DNA from: RHLJ01 sp048058975
Lineage (GTDB): Bacteria > Bacteroidota > Rhodothermia > Balneolales > Balneolaceae
DNA length: 64,000 bases
Reading direction: 5' to 3'
Assembly (NCBI GenBank): GCA_048058975.1
Contig: JBLLNP010000009.1
Coordinates: 62,001-126,000 of the forward strand
Below the pieces are notes generated by a model. The model saw only the letters and a program-made list of their open reading frames with translations. It was not told where the DNA came from and searched no databases. This document shows positions 17,923 to 26,240 of the stretch, piece by piece; the stretch's first letter is position 1; every line of letters begins with the position of its first letter. Made by a program: the position numbers and the translations under genes.

Positions 17923-19113
17923 CTAGTTCTCAGTAACTACTTTTGCTTCTGCAATTTGTTTAGTAGCACCAGCCGATTCTGGCCGATGAATACAAGTAAA
18001 AGTTACATCATCAGCAGGCTCAACCGAGCCTATGAAGGCTTCAAGTGAAGATTGTATTTTTTGAACAATGGTTTTAGAATGAAGAGATCCATAAATTTCC
18101 ATCAGAGATTCAATTCGTTCTTCGCCGTATTCCTCTCCACGTTCGTTTCTTGCTTCGCTTAACCCATCAGTATAAAAAAGTACAGAATCTCCCGGCTTAA
18201 AATGAAAACGTTTGACTTCAAGATGTTGATTCAGCATATCGGTTGAGGTCATCCCTAAGGCAAAGCCATTCGCTTTCAAATTGAAAGTAGCATCGCGCTC
18301 ACGGCTGTAATAAATCGGGATATTATGTCCTGCCCGAACATATTCAAACTCTTCTCTATCGTTCGGGAAATAAGCCACGCATCCAGTTACAAACGTTTTG
18401 TCTCTACTATTACTCTTTACAAAATCGTTAAGCTGAAGAAAGAGATCTTTAGGGGAAGGTTGCTCTTTATGAACCAATAAATTCACCAGAGCCTGCATTC
18501 TTACCATATATAAAGCTGCACTCAATCCTTTCCCAGAAACATCAGCAATAATTACATAAGTACCTTTTTCGGTATCAATTACATCCAGATAATCACCTCC
18601 AACTTCTTTCGCTGTATGTGCGAAGGAATATACTTCCAGGTTGTCTTTATTCAGCGAAGTTCCGGGAAGCAGACTTAATTGTATATCACGAGCAAGATCA
18701 ATCTCTTTTTGTACATCCGACTTCTCCAGAAGCTCTACCAGTAACAACAAAAACATGGAAGAGAAGGCGAGGGGAAGCATTAAACCTGAGAAAAAGAGAA
18801 ACTCAGAAAGACCAAAAAAATTCAGTAAATAGTGCCCAACGAAACTGACTGAACCTACACCAAAAGCAAGCCGTCGAGTAGGATTCAGGCGCTGAGTCAG
18901 ATCAGAAAACAGGCGCATAAACTTTACGTGACCTGGAAGCTGTTGCCCCTGCTGACGTTCAATATCGGCGACCGCCTCTTTATACAGAAGCTTCAGCCGG
19001 TCGGTATCTGCAGTCAACTCTTTTGAGATGCGCTCACGGCTCATCCCGGAGACATACTCCTGATAGAATTTCTTGGTTCCGTAACCCGATTGTGCTTCGT
19101 TCTTTAAACTCAA
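17923..19113 (-). CDS. SpoIIE/RsbU-type PP2C serine phosphatase, membrane-linked
   Basis: The 396 residues start with a coiled region, then two hydrophobic helices (about 84-102 and 105-127), a linker helix (KEIDLARDIQLSLLPG) typical of RsbU-like proteins, and a PP2C phosphatase domain with the metal-binding segments AKEVGGDYLDVI, IADVSGKGLSAALYM, YVRAGHNIPIYY, LFYTDGLSEARNERGEEYG and PADDVTFTCIH. Such enzymes dephosphorylate anti-sigma-factor antagonists in partner-switching pathways. No kinase or STAS gene is nearby, so its substrate is elsewhere. Divergent from polA. Confidence 0.88.
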   Translation of the reverse strand: MSLKNEAQSGYGTKKFYQEYVSGMSRERISKELTADTDRLKLLYKEAVADIERQQGQQLPGHVKFMRLFSDLTQRLNPTRRLAFGVGSVSFVGHYLLNFFGLSEFLFFSGLMLPLAFSSMFLLLLVELLEKSDVQKEIDLARDIQLSLLPGTSLNKDNLEVYSFAHTAKEVGGDYLDVIDTEKGTYVIIADVSGKGLSAALYMVRMQALVNLLVHKEQPSPKDLFLQLNDFVKSNSRDKTFVTGCVAYFPNDREEFEYVRAGHNIPIYYSRERDATFNLKANGFALGMTSTDMLNQHLEVKRFHFKPGDSVLFYTDGLSEARNERGEEYGEERIESLMEIYGSLHSKTIVQKIQSSLEAFIGSVEPADDVTFTCIHRPESAGATKQIAEAKVVTEN

Positions 19114-19199
19114 AAGTGTACTGACTCTTTTTTTTGATTGGGGACAGTGTTCGTAATAATAGGCAAAAAGTTTTGTTTTTAGGAATCAGTTTTAAGTTA

Positions 19200-19251
19200 C
19201 TTGTTACAAGCTGTAAGTTTTCATAACAAGAAACTTGCAACTTGTAACTAG
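19200..19251. repeat. Large imperfect inverted repeat in the SpoIIE/polA spacer
   Basis: Two arms of about 22 nt (19200-19222 and 19230-19251) are near-complementary, with a 7-nt loop ATAACAA. The arms contain GTTACAAG and CTTGTAAC. It sits about 70 nt before polA in the divergent spacer. It may be a dispersed repeat or a shared regulatory structure; no T-run follows. Confidence 0.6.
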
Positions 19252-19317
19252 GTACTCACATCTCTCCAATAAAACCATTAGCTTCACAGCAATAATTTTT
19301 AGTCCTAAACAGTCCTC

Positions 19318-22071
19318 ATGTCCAAAAAACTGCTTTTTCTTCTTGATGGAATGGCGCTTGCCTATCGGGCACATTTCGCATTCATAAATGCAAATCTTAA
19401 AAACAGCAAAGGAATTCCTACCGGGCCTGTTCTGGGATTTGCAAACACGCTTGAAAAAATGCTGGAAGAAGAAAAACCCACTCATATTGCTGTTGCATGG
19501 GATACGCATGCCCCAACTTTTCGGCATGAAAAGGACGAGTCATATAAAGCTCAGCGTCCGCCACAGCCTGAGGAACTAACCATTGGGATACCTTTAATCA
19601 AAGAAATGCTGGATGCCTGGGGTATTAAAAATATCGAGCAGGATGGATATGAAGCGGATGATATTATCGGAACCATTGCCTCAGGTGCAAATGCCGATGA
19701 CGTGGATGTGTTGCTGGTAACACCTGATAAGGATTTTATGCAACTGGTGCATGACCATATCAAAATGATGAAGCCAAACAACAAAGACGGGGGCTTCGAT
19801 ATCATCGATAGGGAAGGAGTGATGGATTATTTTGGAGTGTATCCGGAAAAAGTAATTGATGTACTGGCGATTCTCGGTGATACAGCCGACAACATCCCCG
19901 GTGTTCCCGGAATTGGGAAAAAAGGTGCTCCTGTATTAATTGATCGGTTTGGTTCTCTGGAAGAATGCATTGCTCAGGCCGATACCATCACTGCAAAAAG
20001 ACAGCGCGAAAGCCTGAAAGAGTTTGCAGATCAGGCGATGCATGCCAAGTTTATGGTTACTATCAAAACTGATGTGCCTGACACCTTGGAATGGGAAGAC
20101 CTGGAATGGGGAGGCTTTGAAAGGAAAGAACTCGGACTCTTTTTCAAAAAAATGGAATTCCGCACGCTTACCAAAAAGTATCTTGATCAGGATGGACCGG
20201 TAGCGGAGAAATCAGGCGATCAGGTAGATTTGTTTGGCTCGATTGGTGAGCAGGCAGAACTCCAAAAACTGGATGCAGATAACAATAATTACGAATTGGT
20301 TAAGTCACTTGATCGTGTGAAAGAATTGGCTTCAGAATTAGTGAAAGCAGAAGTACTTTGTTTTGATACCGAAACTGATTCACCTAATCCGATTTCCGCT
20401 AATCTGGTTGGGCTGTCTTTTTGTACTAAACCGGGAACGGGCTGCTATATTCCTGTGAATGTGGATGGAGGACTAAATGAAAAAGAGGTTTTGGAGATAC
20501 TTAAGCCTGTTTTTGGAAACAAAAGCTCCATTAAAGTAGCGCACAATTACAAGTTTGATTACACCATGTTGTTCCGTCATGGGGTAAAAATTGAGGGAAA
20601 ACCTTTTGATACGATGGTGGCGGCATATCTGGTGGATGCGAGTCAGAAAATCAAAATGGATGAGCTTTCCAAGAAGTATCTGGGCTATGAACCTGTTCCG
20701 ATTCAAGCATTGATAGGAAAAGGGAAAGCACAGAAAACGATGGCGGATTTAACTCCGGAAGAAGTGCATCTATATGCCTGCGAAGATGCGGATGTAACGC
20801 TTCAGTTATATGAAATTCTGAGTAAGAAACTCAAAGAAGACGAACTCGAAGAAATCGCTGACACCGTGGATTTCCCACTTATGGAAGTGCTGGGGGATAT
20901 CGAATATTATGGTGTCCGCCTTGATGTGGAGATGTTGGAAGGTTTTTCCAAAGATTTGGAGACCGATATTATAGCTCTGGAAAAAGAGATCTATGAAAAA
21001 GCAGGAGAGGAATTTAATATCAACTCTCCGGCGCAGCTAGGAAAAATTCTGTTTGATAAACTGGAACTTCCATCCGGAAAGAAAACCAAAACAGGTCAGT
21101 ATTCCACCAATGAGGCTGTTTTAACCAAACTTGCTGTGAAATATGAAATCCCGAGTTTGATTCTGGAATACCGCTCGCTTGCAAAGCTCAAATCCACGTA
21201 TGTGGATGCATTGCCGTCTATGATCAATCCTGATACCGGACGAGTGCATACCGACTTCAACCAAAGTGTTGCTGCTACAGGGAGACTGGCTTCTTCTAAT
21301 CCCAATTTGCAGAATATTCCAATTCGTACTGCCCGTGGACGTGAAATCCGAAAAGCATTTATAGCGGAAGATGGTTTCAAAATTATGTCAGCGGATTATT
21401 CCCAGGTAGAACTTCGGGTGATTGCCCATATTGCCAAAGATGAGGCGATGATTGAAGCCTTCAAAAACGGCGAAGATATCCACGCCAGGACGGCGAAAGA
21501 GATTTTTCATCTGGATTCGTTAGAGGAAGTTACTCAGGATCATCGTCGCAAAGCCAAAGAAGTGAATTTCGGGATTCCTTATGGGTTAAGCGCGTATGGT
21601 CTAGCCCAGAATCTTGGGATCGAGAACAGCGAAGGGAAGGAGATGATTGATGAGTACTTCAACCGATTCCCGAATATCCAGAAGTATATTACGGAAACAC
21701 AGGTATTTGCCAAAGAACACGGCTATGTGAAGACACTGTTAGGACGCAGGAGATACGTACCCGATATCAACTCCAGCAACTGGAACGTGCGTGGTTTTGC
21801 CGAACGGGTAGCCATCAATATGCCTATCCAAGGAACGGCTGCTGATATCATTAAGCTGGCGATGATCAATATTCATGATTACCTCGAGAACAACGGACTT
21901 AAAAGCCGAATGCTGCTTCAGGTTCATGATGAATTGATTTTCGAAATCCACGAAAGTGAACTCGATACCGTTCCTGCCAAAATCACCGAATTAATGGAAA
22001 GTGCAATGGAAATGGATGTCCCCCTAAGCGTAGAAGCCGGAATAGGGGAGAATTGGTTAGAGGCGCATTAG
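19318..22071 (+). CDS. polA: DNA polymerase I
   Basis: The 917-residue enzyme has all three domains. The 5'-nuclease (1 to about 290) shows LLDGMALAYRAHFAF, YEADDIIGTIA, VLLVTPDKDFMQLV and TADNIPGVPGIGKKGA. The 3'-5' proofreading domain keeps its acidic residues (CFDTETDSPNP, and KVAHNYKFDYTML), so it is likely active. The polymerase domain has motif A DYSQVELRVIAHIA, the O-helix segment KEVNFGIPYGLSAYGL and motif C QVHDELIFE. It fills gaps in repair and removes Okazaki primers. It is monocistronic and ends in a strong bidirectional terminator. Confidence 0.97.
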   Translation: MSKKLLFLLDGMALAYRAHFAFINANLKNSKGIPTGPVLGFANTLEKMLEEEKPTHIAVAWDTHAPTFRHEKDESYKAQRPPQPEELTIGIPLIKEMLDAWGIKNIEQDGYEADDIIGTIASGANADDVDVLLVTPDKDFMQLVHDHIKMMKPNNKDGGFDIIDREGVMDYFGVYPEKVIDVLAILGDTADNIPGVPGIGKKGAPVLIDRFGSLEECIAQADTITAKRQRESLKEFADQAMHAKFMVTIKTDVPDTLEWEDLEWGGFERKELGLFFKKMEFRTLTKKYLDQDGPVAEKSGDQVDLFGSIGEQAELQKLDADNNNYELVKSLDRVKELASELVKAEVLCFDTETDSPNPISANLVGLSFCTKPGTGCYIPVNVDGGLNEKEVLEILKPVFGNKSSIKVAHNYKFDYTMLFRHGVKIEGKPFDTMVAAYLVDASQKIKMDELSKKYLGYEPVPIQALIGKGKAQKTMADLTPEEVHLYACEDADVTLQLYEILSKKLKEDELEEIADTVDFPLMEVLGDIEYYGVRLDVEMLEGFSKDLETDIIALEKEIYEKAGEEFNINSPAQLGKILFDKLELPSGKKTKTGQYSTNEAVLTKLAVKYEIPSLILEYRSLAKLKSTYVDALPSMINPDTGRVHTDFNQSVAATGRLASSNPNLQNIPIRTARGREIRKAFIAEDGFKIMSADYSQVELRVIAHIAKDEAMIEAFKNGEDIHARTAKEIFHLDSLEEVTQDHRRKAKEVNFGIPYGLSAYGLAQNLGIENSEGKEMIDEYFNRFPNIQKYITETQVFAKEHGYVKTLLGRRRYVPDINSSNWNVRGFAERVAINMPIQGTAADIIKLAMINIHDYLENNGLKSRMLLQVHDELIFEIHESELDTVPAKITELMESAMEMDVPLSVEAGIGENWLEAH

Positions 22072-22092
22072 GTTATTTATTATCAAATAAAC

Positions 22093-22119
22093 AAAAAGCC
22101 CGAGTTAATCGGGCTTTTT
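22093..22119. terminator. Bidirectional terminator between polA and the PEGA lipoprotein
   Basis: A perfect 11-bp stem, AAAAAGCCCGA (22093-22103) and TCGGGCTTTTT (22109-22119), loop GTTAA. The A-run and T-run on the two sides let it stop transcription from both convergent genes. Confidence 0.95.
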
Positions 22120-22140
22120 GGGAAATATAGTAAAGGGTAT

Positions 22141-22608
22141 TTACTTAGTAAGTTCTTCCCATTGAGCTATAGTCATCATAAATACTTGAATGTGATCCTT
22201 AGATAGATCATTCTTTTGAATATATCCAGTCGATTCAAGTTTAATCAGATTAGCTTCTATATCAGCAGGCTTTAAACTATATGCTGAACCATTTGAAGTG
22301 TCAATTATTAATCCAATTAGACCACCAAAAATTGCGTTACCAAAAACACTAGTACCTACATCAAATTTCCGATTTACTTCGATAAACATACTTTCATACC
22401 CTTCTTTTCTAAATTCAAGGACATGGTCTGTTTTTCTGGAAAGAGTGAGAGTAGTAGGCGTTTCGCCCTTTAATATATTATTAATATATATTTCAGCACC
22501 TTCGGGTTCTGAGCTTACTCTAATTTCTGCGTTAGTCCCTTTTGTTATAGTTGCACAATTAGTTATTAGTAAAAATGCTAAAGCACTTAAGATTGATTTT
22601 TGAATCAT
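22141..22608 (-). CDS. PEGA-domain lipoprotein
   Basis: A 155-residue lipoprotein: signal peptide with lipobox LLITNC (Cys 18), then a PEGA domain with VSSEPEGAEIYINNILKGET and TLTLSRKTDHVLEFRKEGYE, followed by a glycine-rich hydrophobic segment (GNAIFGGLIGLIIDTSNGSA) and a short C-terminal tail. PEGA domains are surface-exposed beta modules in envelope proteins; the precise job is unknown. It faces polA across the terminator. Confidence 0.8.
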   Translation of the reverse strand: MIQKSILSALAFLLITNCATITKGTNAEIRVSSEPEGAEIYINNILKGETPTTLTLSRKTDHVLEFRKEGYESMFIEVNRKFDVGTSVFGNAIFGGLIGLIIDTSNGSAYSLKPADIEANLIKLESTGYIQKNDLSKDHIQVFMMTIAQWEELTK

Positions 22609-22710
22609 GATAATGATGAGATGAATTTGGATTTTAGTTACATAACAATATGATCATAAGTTCAAATCATATCAATACTTTCTAGGCAAATAATCCAATT
22701 CATTTTTTAT

Positions 22711-23283
22711 CTACTCTTCTTTCTTACCCAAAAACTGATCCGTAAAATGAGCTTTGTGTTTCTCTTTGGAGAACTTCTCAGCATTGTAAGCAGCTGAGTT
22801 TCCACGTGGTATAGAAAGGCTTTCCCAATCACCGCCTTTAATCATTCGTCCGATATAAACGATTTGCCCAACATGATAAGAGTAATGCGCCAATTGTCTG
22901 TTGATGGCTTCCGTGATGGTATGCTCCATATTCCGGATATAAATAACTGTATCGAAATTATCCTCATTTATTGAATCAAGTGCCTTGAATAGGCAATCCC
23001 AGCCTTCATTCCATTTCTCCAACAGTTCCTTTCTCGATGAAATATCAGCATCAAACTCCGCTTCACGGTTCCGCCAATCTTTTTCTCCATCAGAAGTGAG
23101 GAAATCCGTCCAGCGTGAAAGCATATTACCCCAGAGATGTTTTACAATAATAGCTATGGAGTTGCTTTCAGCATTATGTTGCCAGAATAAATCGTTGTCT
23201 TCAAGCTGGTCAAACGTCTTTTCCCCCAGCATTTTGTAATACTGGAATTGCTTTCGTGTGCTTTCTAAATAGTTTTCAATCAT
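22711..23283 (-). CDS. DinB-like DUF1572 protein
   Basis: A 190-residue four-helix-bundle protein. The segments NSIAIIVKHLWGNMLSRWTD and INRQLAHYSYHVGQIVYIGR place three histidines as in the DinB/DUF1572 metal site. Many relatives are thiol-dependent transferases or hydrolases (bacillithiol type) but most remain uncharacterised. It follows msrB on the same strand across a 253-bp repeat-filled spacer, so co-transcription is uncertain. Confidence 0.8.
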   Translation of the reverse strand: MIENYLESTRKQFQYYKMLGEKTFDQLEDNDLFWQHNAESNSIAIIVKHLWGNMLSRWTDFLTSDGEKDWRNREAEFDADISSRKELLEKWNEGWDCLFKALDSINEDNFDTVIYIRNMEHTITEAINRQLAHYSYHVGQIVYIGRMIKGGDWESLSIPRGNSAAYNAEKFSKEKHKAHFTDQFLGKKEE

Positions 23284-23375
23284 AGTAATAATTAATGGAT
23301 GGAAATGATTAAAAACAATAGTATGCTTGCCATTTCGTGCTCCCTCTGATTTTCTGCAAGCTGAAAATCTGTCTT

Positions 23376-23536
23376 CCCTGTCTGCTGACAGGCAGGCCTA
23401 GAGAGGATACAACGGAAGCTCCAAGTTAGTGCGGGGGCACCAATCCTATCCCTCCTCCGGGAGGGACAGACTTGCGAATATTGAGCAAGTAAGGGAGAAG
23501 ACACACCACTAAATCCCCTCTCAAGAGGGGACTTTC
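23376..23536. repeat. Cluster of palindromic repeats between DUF1572 and msrB
   Basis: Two elements can be seen. One has TCCCTCC (23449-23455) facing GGAGGGA (23460-23466). The other, 23501-23536, is a close copy of the element before uvrC, with CCCCTCT and AGAGGGG arms and the flank CTAAAT...ACTTT. A sequence GTCTGCTGACAGGCAGGC near 23380-23397 also looks like repeat material. The cluster directly abuts the msrB stop codon. Confidence 0.75.
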
Positions 23537-23992
23537 TTATACTTCCTTGCTTTCAACTTTCCTCAAACTAACTGCATTGGTACAGTAACGGAGTCCGCTT
23601 GGTTCAGGACCATCGGGGAATACATGCCCAAGGTGGGCATCGCAGGTATTGCAGAGGATTTCAACCCGAACCATGCCGTGGCTGTAATCGCCTTCGTAAG
23701 ATACTGCGTTTTCTTTTACAGGTTGAGTGAAAGACGGCCATCCGGTATGACTTTCGAATTTGGTATTGGAATCGAAAAGTAAAGTATCGCAGCAGATACA
23801 GGCGTATTCGCCAGGTTCAAAACGACTGCACATTTCGGAAGAAAAAGGTCGCTCGGTGCCTTTTAACCGGGTAACAGCGTATTGCTCATCGGTGAGTTGT
23901 TTTTTCCATTCTTCGGGAGTTTTTTCAACCCGTTTATCCGGTTCAGGATTTCCATTTTTTGCGAATTGGAGAACATCTTTCCAGTCAATCAT
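23537..23992 (-). CDS. msrB: Peptide-methionine (R)-S-oxide reductase
   Basis: MsrB repairs methionine-R-sulfoxide in oxidised proteins. The 151-residue protein has the zinc-binding pairs CICC and CNTC, the FESHTGWPSF substrate-binding segment, and catalytic Cys in SGLRYCTNAVSLRK. Length is normal and there is no signal peptide, so it is cytoplasmic. It is the last gene of an apparent operon (14 nt after the DUF1460 amidase). Confidence 0.95.
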   Translation of the reverse strand: MIDWKDVLQFAKNGNPEPDKRVEKTPEEWKKQLTDEQYAVTRLKGTERPFSSEMCSRFEPGEYACICCDTLLFDSNTKFESHTGWPSFTQPVKENAVSYEGDYSHGMVRVEILCNTCDAHLGHVFPDGPEPSGLRYCTNAVSLRKVESKEV

Positions 23993-24006
23993 AGCAAAAG
24001 AAAAAG

Positions 24007-24888
24007 TTAAATATCTACCGGACGAGCAATCATAATTCCGGTATTTTTAGAGTTTGGTTTTAGGAACGAAGAAATTGGTTCATCAGAGATTTCGACTTTC
24101 AGGTTAGACTGTGAGGCATGAAGGAGGTGTAACTTTCCATTCTGTTCTACTAAAACTCCAACATGGGCAACATCTAAACCATTAATACTGGTGGTGAGTC
24201 CAATGATATCACCCTCCTTCAAAAGGTGTTCGTACTCTTCTATCTTCTCTTTTGGTATGAAATAATAGCTGTTGCTGTTTATTACTGCTTCCTGTTGACC
24301 AATTACAGAAATATATTCCGGATTTTGCTTCAAATGTCTGTAGCTATCCGGATTGGAAGTCATAAAACTTACCTTGTTTGGGAAAGGCTCTCCAAAGCTG
24401 TCAGCGGGTGTGCTTACCAACTGGTTATCTTTATTATTGTAAATCCAGTCACTGAAATAATGCAATCGGGAAGGGTAACCGTCTAATTCCCCATCCCGGT
24501 AACGGATTTTTTTAATCTCTGCAGCAAACTGTTGAAAGGTCTGATTCTCAGATTTAAGGGTTCGGGCAAGTGCCAGGAGATTTTCCGCATAGGTAGTGCA
24601 ATCCAGTTCACGCAGATTGATAATTAATTTTTCTTCTTCATTTACTTCCAGTGTATGAGCTACATATTCATTCCCAAGGAAATATTTTCCAATTTCTGGA
24701 ATTAGGGTTGCAATAGGCTGATCCGACTCATCTTTAAATTGTGATAGAATATCAGCGAAAATCTGAGCGTCTTTTTCTGTATAAGAAATTTCTGATAATT
24801 CAACCGGCTGCTTAATCTCTTTCTCCTGAGCACACGCATACAGTGAAAAGAAAAGAAGTACAAAAAGGTAATTAGTAAAGCGTTTCAT
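24007..24888 (-). CDS. DUF1460 peptidoglycan amidase-like lipoprotein or secreted protein
   Basis: The 293 residues begin with an export signal ending in a possible lipobox (FFSLYAC, Cys 19). The mature domain has the NlpC/P60-like cysteine-peptidase layout of DUF1460: catalytic Cys in LDCTTYAENLLALAR, and His in DVAHVGVLVEQ. Members cleave peptidoglycan stem peptides or N-acetylmuramoyl-L-alanine bonds. It lies between glmM (5 nt) and msrB (14 nt), so co-expression with a cell-wall precursor enzyme is plausible. Confidence 0.8.
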   Translation of the reverse strand: MKRFTNYLFVLLFFSLYACAQEKEIKQPVELSEISYTEKDAQIFADILSQFKDESDQPIATLIPEIGKYFLGNEYVAHTLEVNEEEKLIINLRELDCTTYAENLLALARTLKSENQTFQQFAAEIKKIRYRDGELDGYPSRLHYFSDWIYNNKDNQLVSTPADSFGEPFPNKVSFMTSNPDSYRHLKQNPEYISVIGQQEAVINSNSYYFIPKEKIEEYEHLLKEGDIIGLTTSINGLDVAHVGVLVEQNGKLHLLHASQSNLKVEISDEPISSFLKPNSKNTGIMIARPVDI

Positions 24889-24893
24889 AATTG

Positions 24894-26240
24894 CTAAAGG
24901 ATAGATTTAATTTTTTCAGCAAATGCTTGTGCAGCTTCTAACGAACGACCTTCAGAATAAATTCTGATGATGGGTTCTGTATTTGATTTCCGAAGATGAA
25001 CCCATCCTTCCTGAAAGTCAATTTTTACTCCGTCGATGGTAATCGGATTGAGGTTTTCATACTTAGTTTTTACCATTTCCAGAACTTCATCGGCATCTTT
25101 GCCAAGTTCATCTAACTGAATTTTACTTTTGCTCATGAAGTAATCGCTGAATTCAGCCCGAAGTTTAGAGGAAGACATTTTCTTTTCGGCCAGATGTTGA
25201 ATCACACAGGCGATTCCAACCAATGCATCCCTTCCATAGTGTAAATCAGGAACAATGATTCCGCCGCTTCCTTCGCCGCCTACTATTGCACCGACTTCCT
25301 GCATTTTCTTTACCACATTGATTTCTCCAACTGCCGAGCGATGACATTTCTGGCCATATTTTTCGCTTACTTCATCTGCAATTCTGGAAGAAGAAAGATT
25401 GGTGGCAGTTGGTCCGGGCTTCTTACTTAAAATGAAATCAAATACAGTAGCCTGAGTATATTCTTCCCCGAACAAAGTCCCCTTGTCATCAACCAAAGCG
25501 AGTCGGTCGGCATCGGGATCGGTAACTACCCCTAAATCTGCTCCGGTTTCTTTAACCAAGGCACATATTTCAGTTAAATGTTCTGGCAATGGCTCTGGGT
25601 TGTGCGGGAACAATCCGTTTGGCTCACAATGAATTTTGTGAATAGTTTTTACTCCTAGCTTTTCGAGAAGAAGGGGAACAGCAAGAGAACCAGCTCCATT
25701 TACAGCGTCAACAGCTACCGAAATACCTGCCTCTCCGATTACTTCAGGATTTATATACTCCAACTCAAGGATTTGATCAATATGATGATCTAGTAAAGTT
25801 TCATCATCACAGGAAACTCCAATTTTGTCGTACGATGTATAGTTGAATTCTCCACTTTCTGAAATAGCAATCATCTCAGAACCCTGAACTGCATCCATAA
25901 ACTCACTGGTAGAATTCAGCAGCTTCAGAGCATTCCATTGCGCCGGATTGTGGCTGGCAGAGATAATGATTCCTCCGGCAGCTTTATACTTCAACACACC
26001 CATTGCCACAGTAGGAGTAGGAACAATCCCAACTCTGACAACATTGCAGCCTACACTCATAAGTGTTGAAGCAACTATATCCTCACAAATTTGTCCTGTT
26101 ACTCGTGAGTCTCTCCCCAGAACTACGGTTCCGCCTTTCAGCCAGGTTCCATAAGCCGCAGTGAACCGGGCCAGGTTTTCAGGGGTAAGATCGGTTCCAA
26201 AAACTCCGCGTATTCCGGATACTGAAATCATTAAAGCCAT
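24894..26240 (-). CDS. glmM: Phosphoglucosamine mutase
   Basis: The 448-residue enzyme belongs to the alpha-D-phosphohexomutase family: N-terminal SVSGIRGVFG, catalytic phosphoserine loop ISASHNPAQWNAL, metal-binding DPDADRLALVD, sugar-binding GGEGSGGIIVPDLHYGRDAL and C-terminal phosphate loop RKSNTEPIIRIYSEG. The form fits GlmM, which makes GlcN-1-P for UDP-GlcNAc and peptidoglycan; phosphomannomutase cannot be fully excluded. Its ATG directly follows the stop of the SGNH gene. Confidence 0.85.
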   Translation of the reverse strand: MALMISVSGIRGVFGTDLTPENLARFTAAYGTWLKGGTVVLGRDSRVTGQICEDIVASTLMSVGCNVVRVGIVPTPTVAMGVLKYKAAGGIIISASHNPAQWNALKLLNSTSEFMDAVQGSEMIAISESGEFNYTSYDKIGVSCDDETLLDHHIDQILELEYINPEVIGEAGISVAVDAVNGAGSLAVPLLLEKLGVKTIHKIHCEPNGLFPHNPEPLPEHLTEICALVKETGADLGVVTDPDADRLALVDDKGTLFGEEYTQATVFDFILSKKPGPTATNLSSSRIADEVSEKYGQKCHRSAVGEINVVKKMQEVGAIVGGEGSGGIIVPDLHYGRDALVGIACVIQHLAEKKMSSSKLRAEFSDYFMSKSKIQLDELGKDADEVLEMVKTKYENLNPITIDGVKIDFQEGWVHLRKSNTEPIIRIYSEGRSLEAAQAFAEKIKSIL

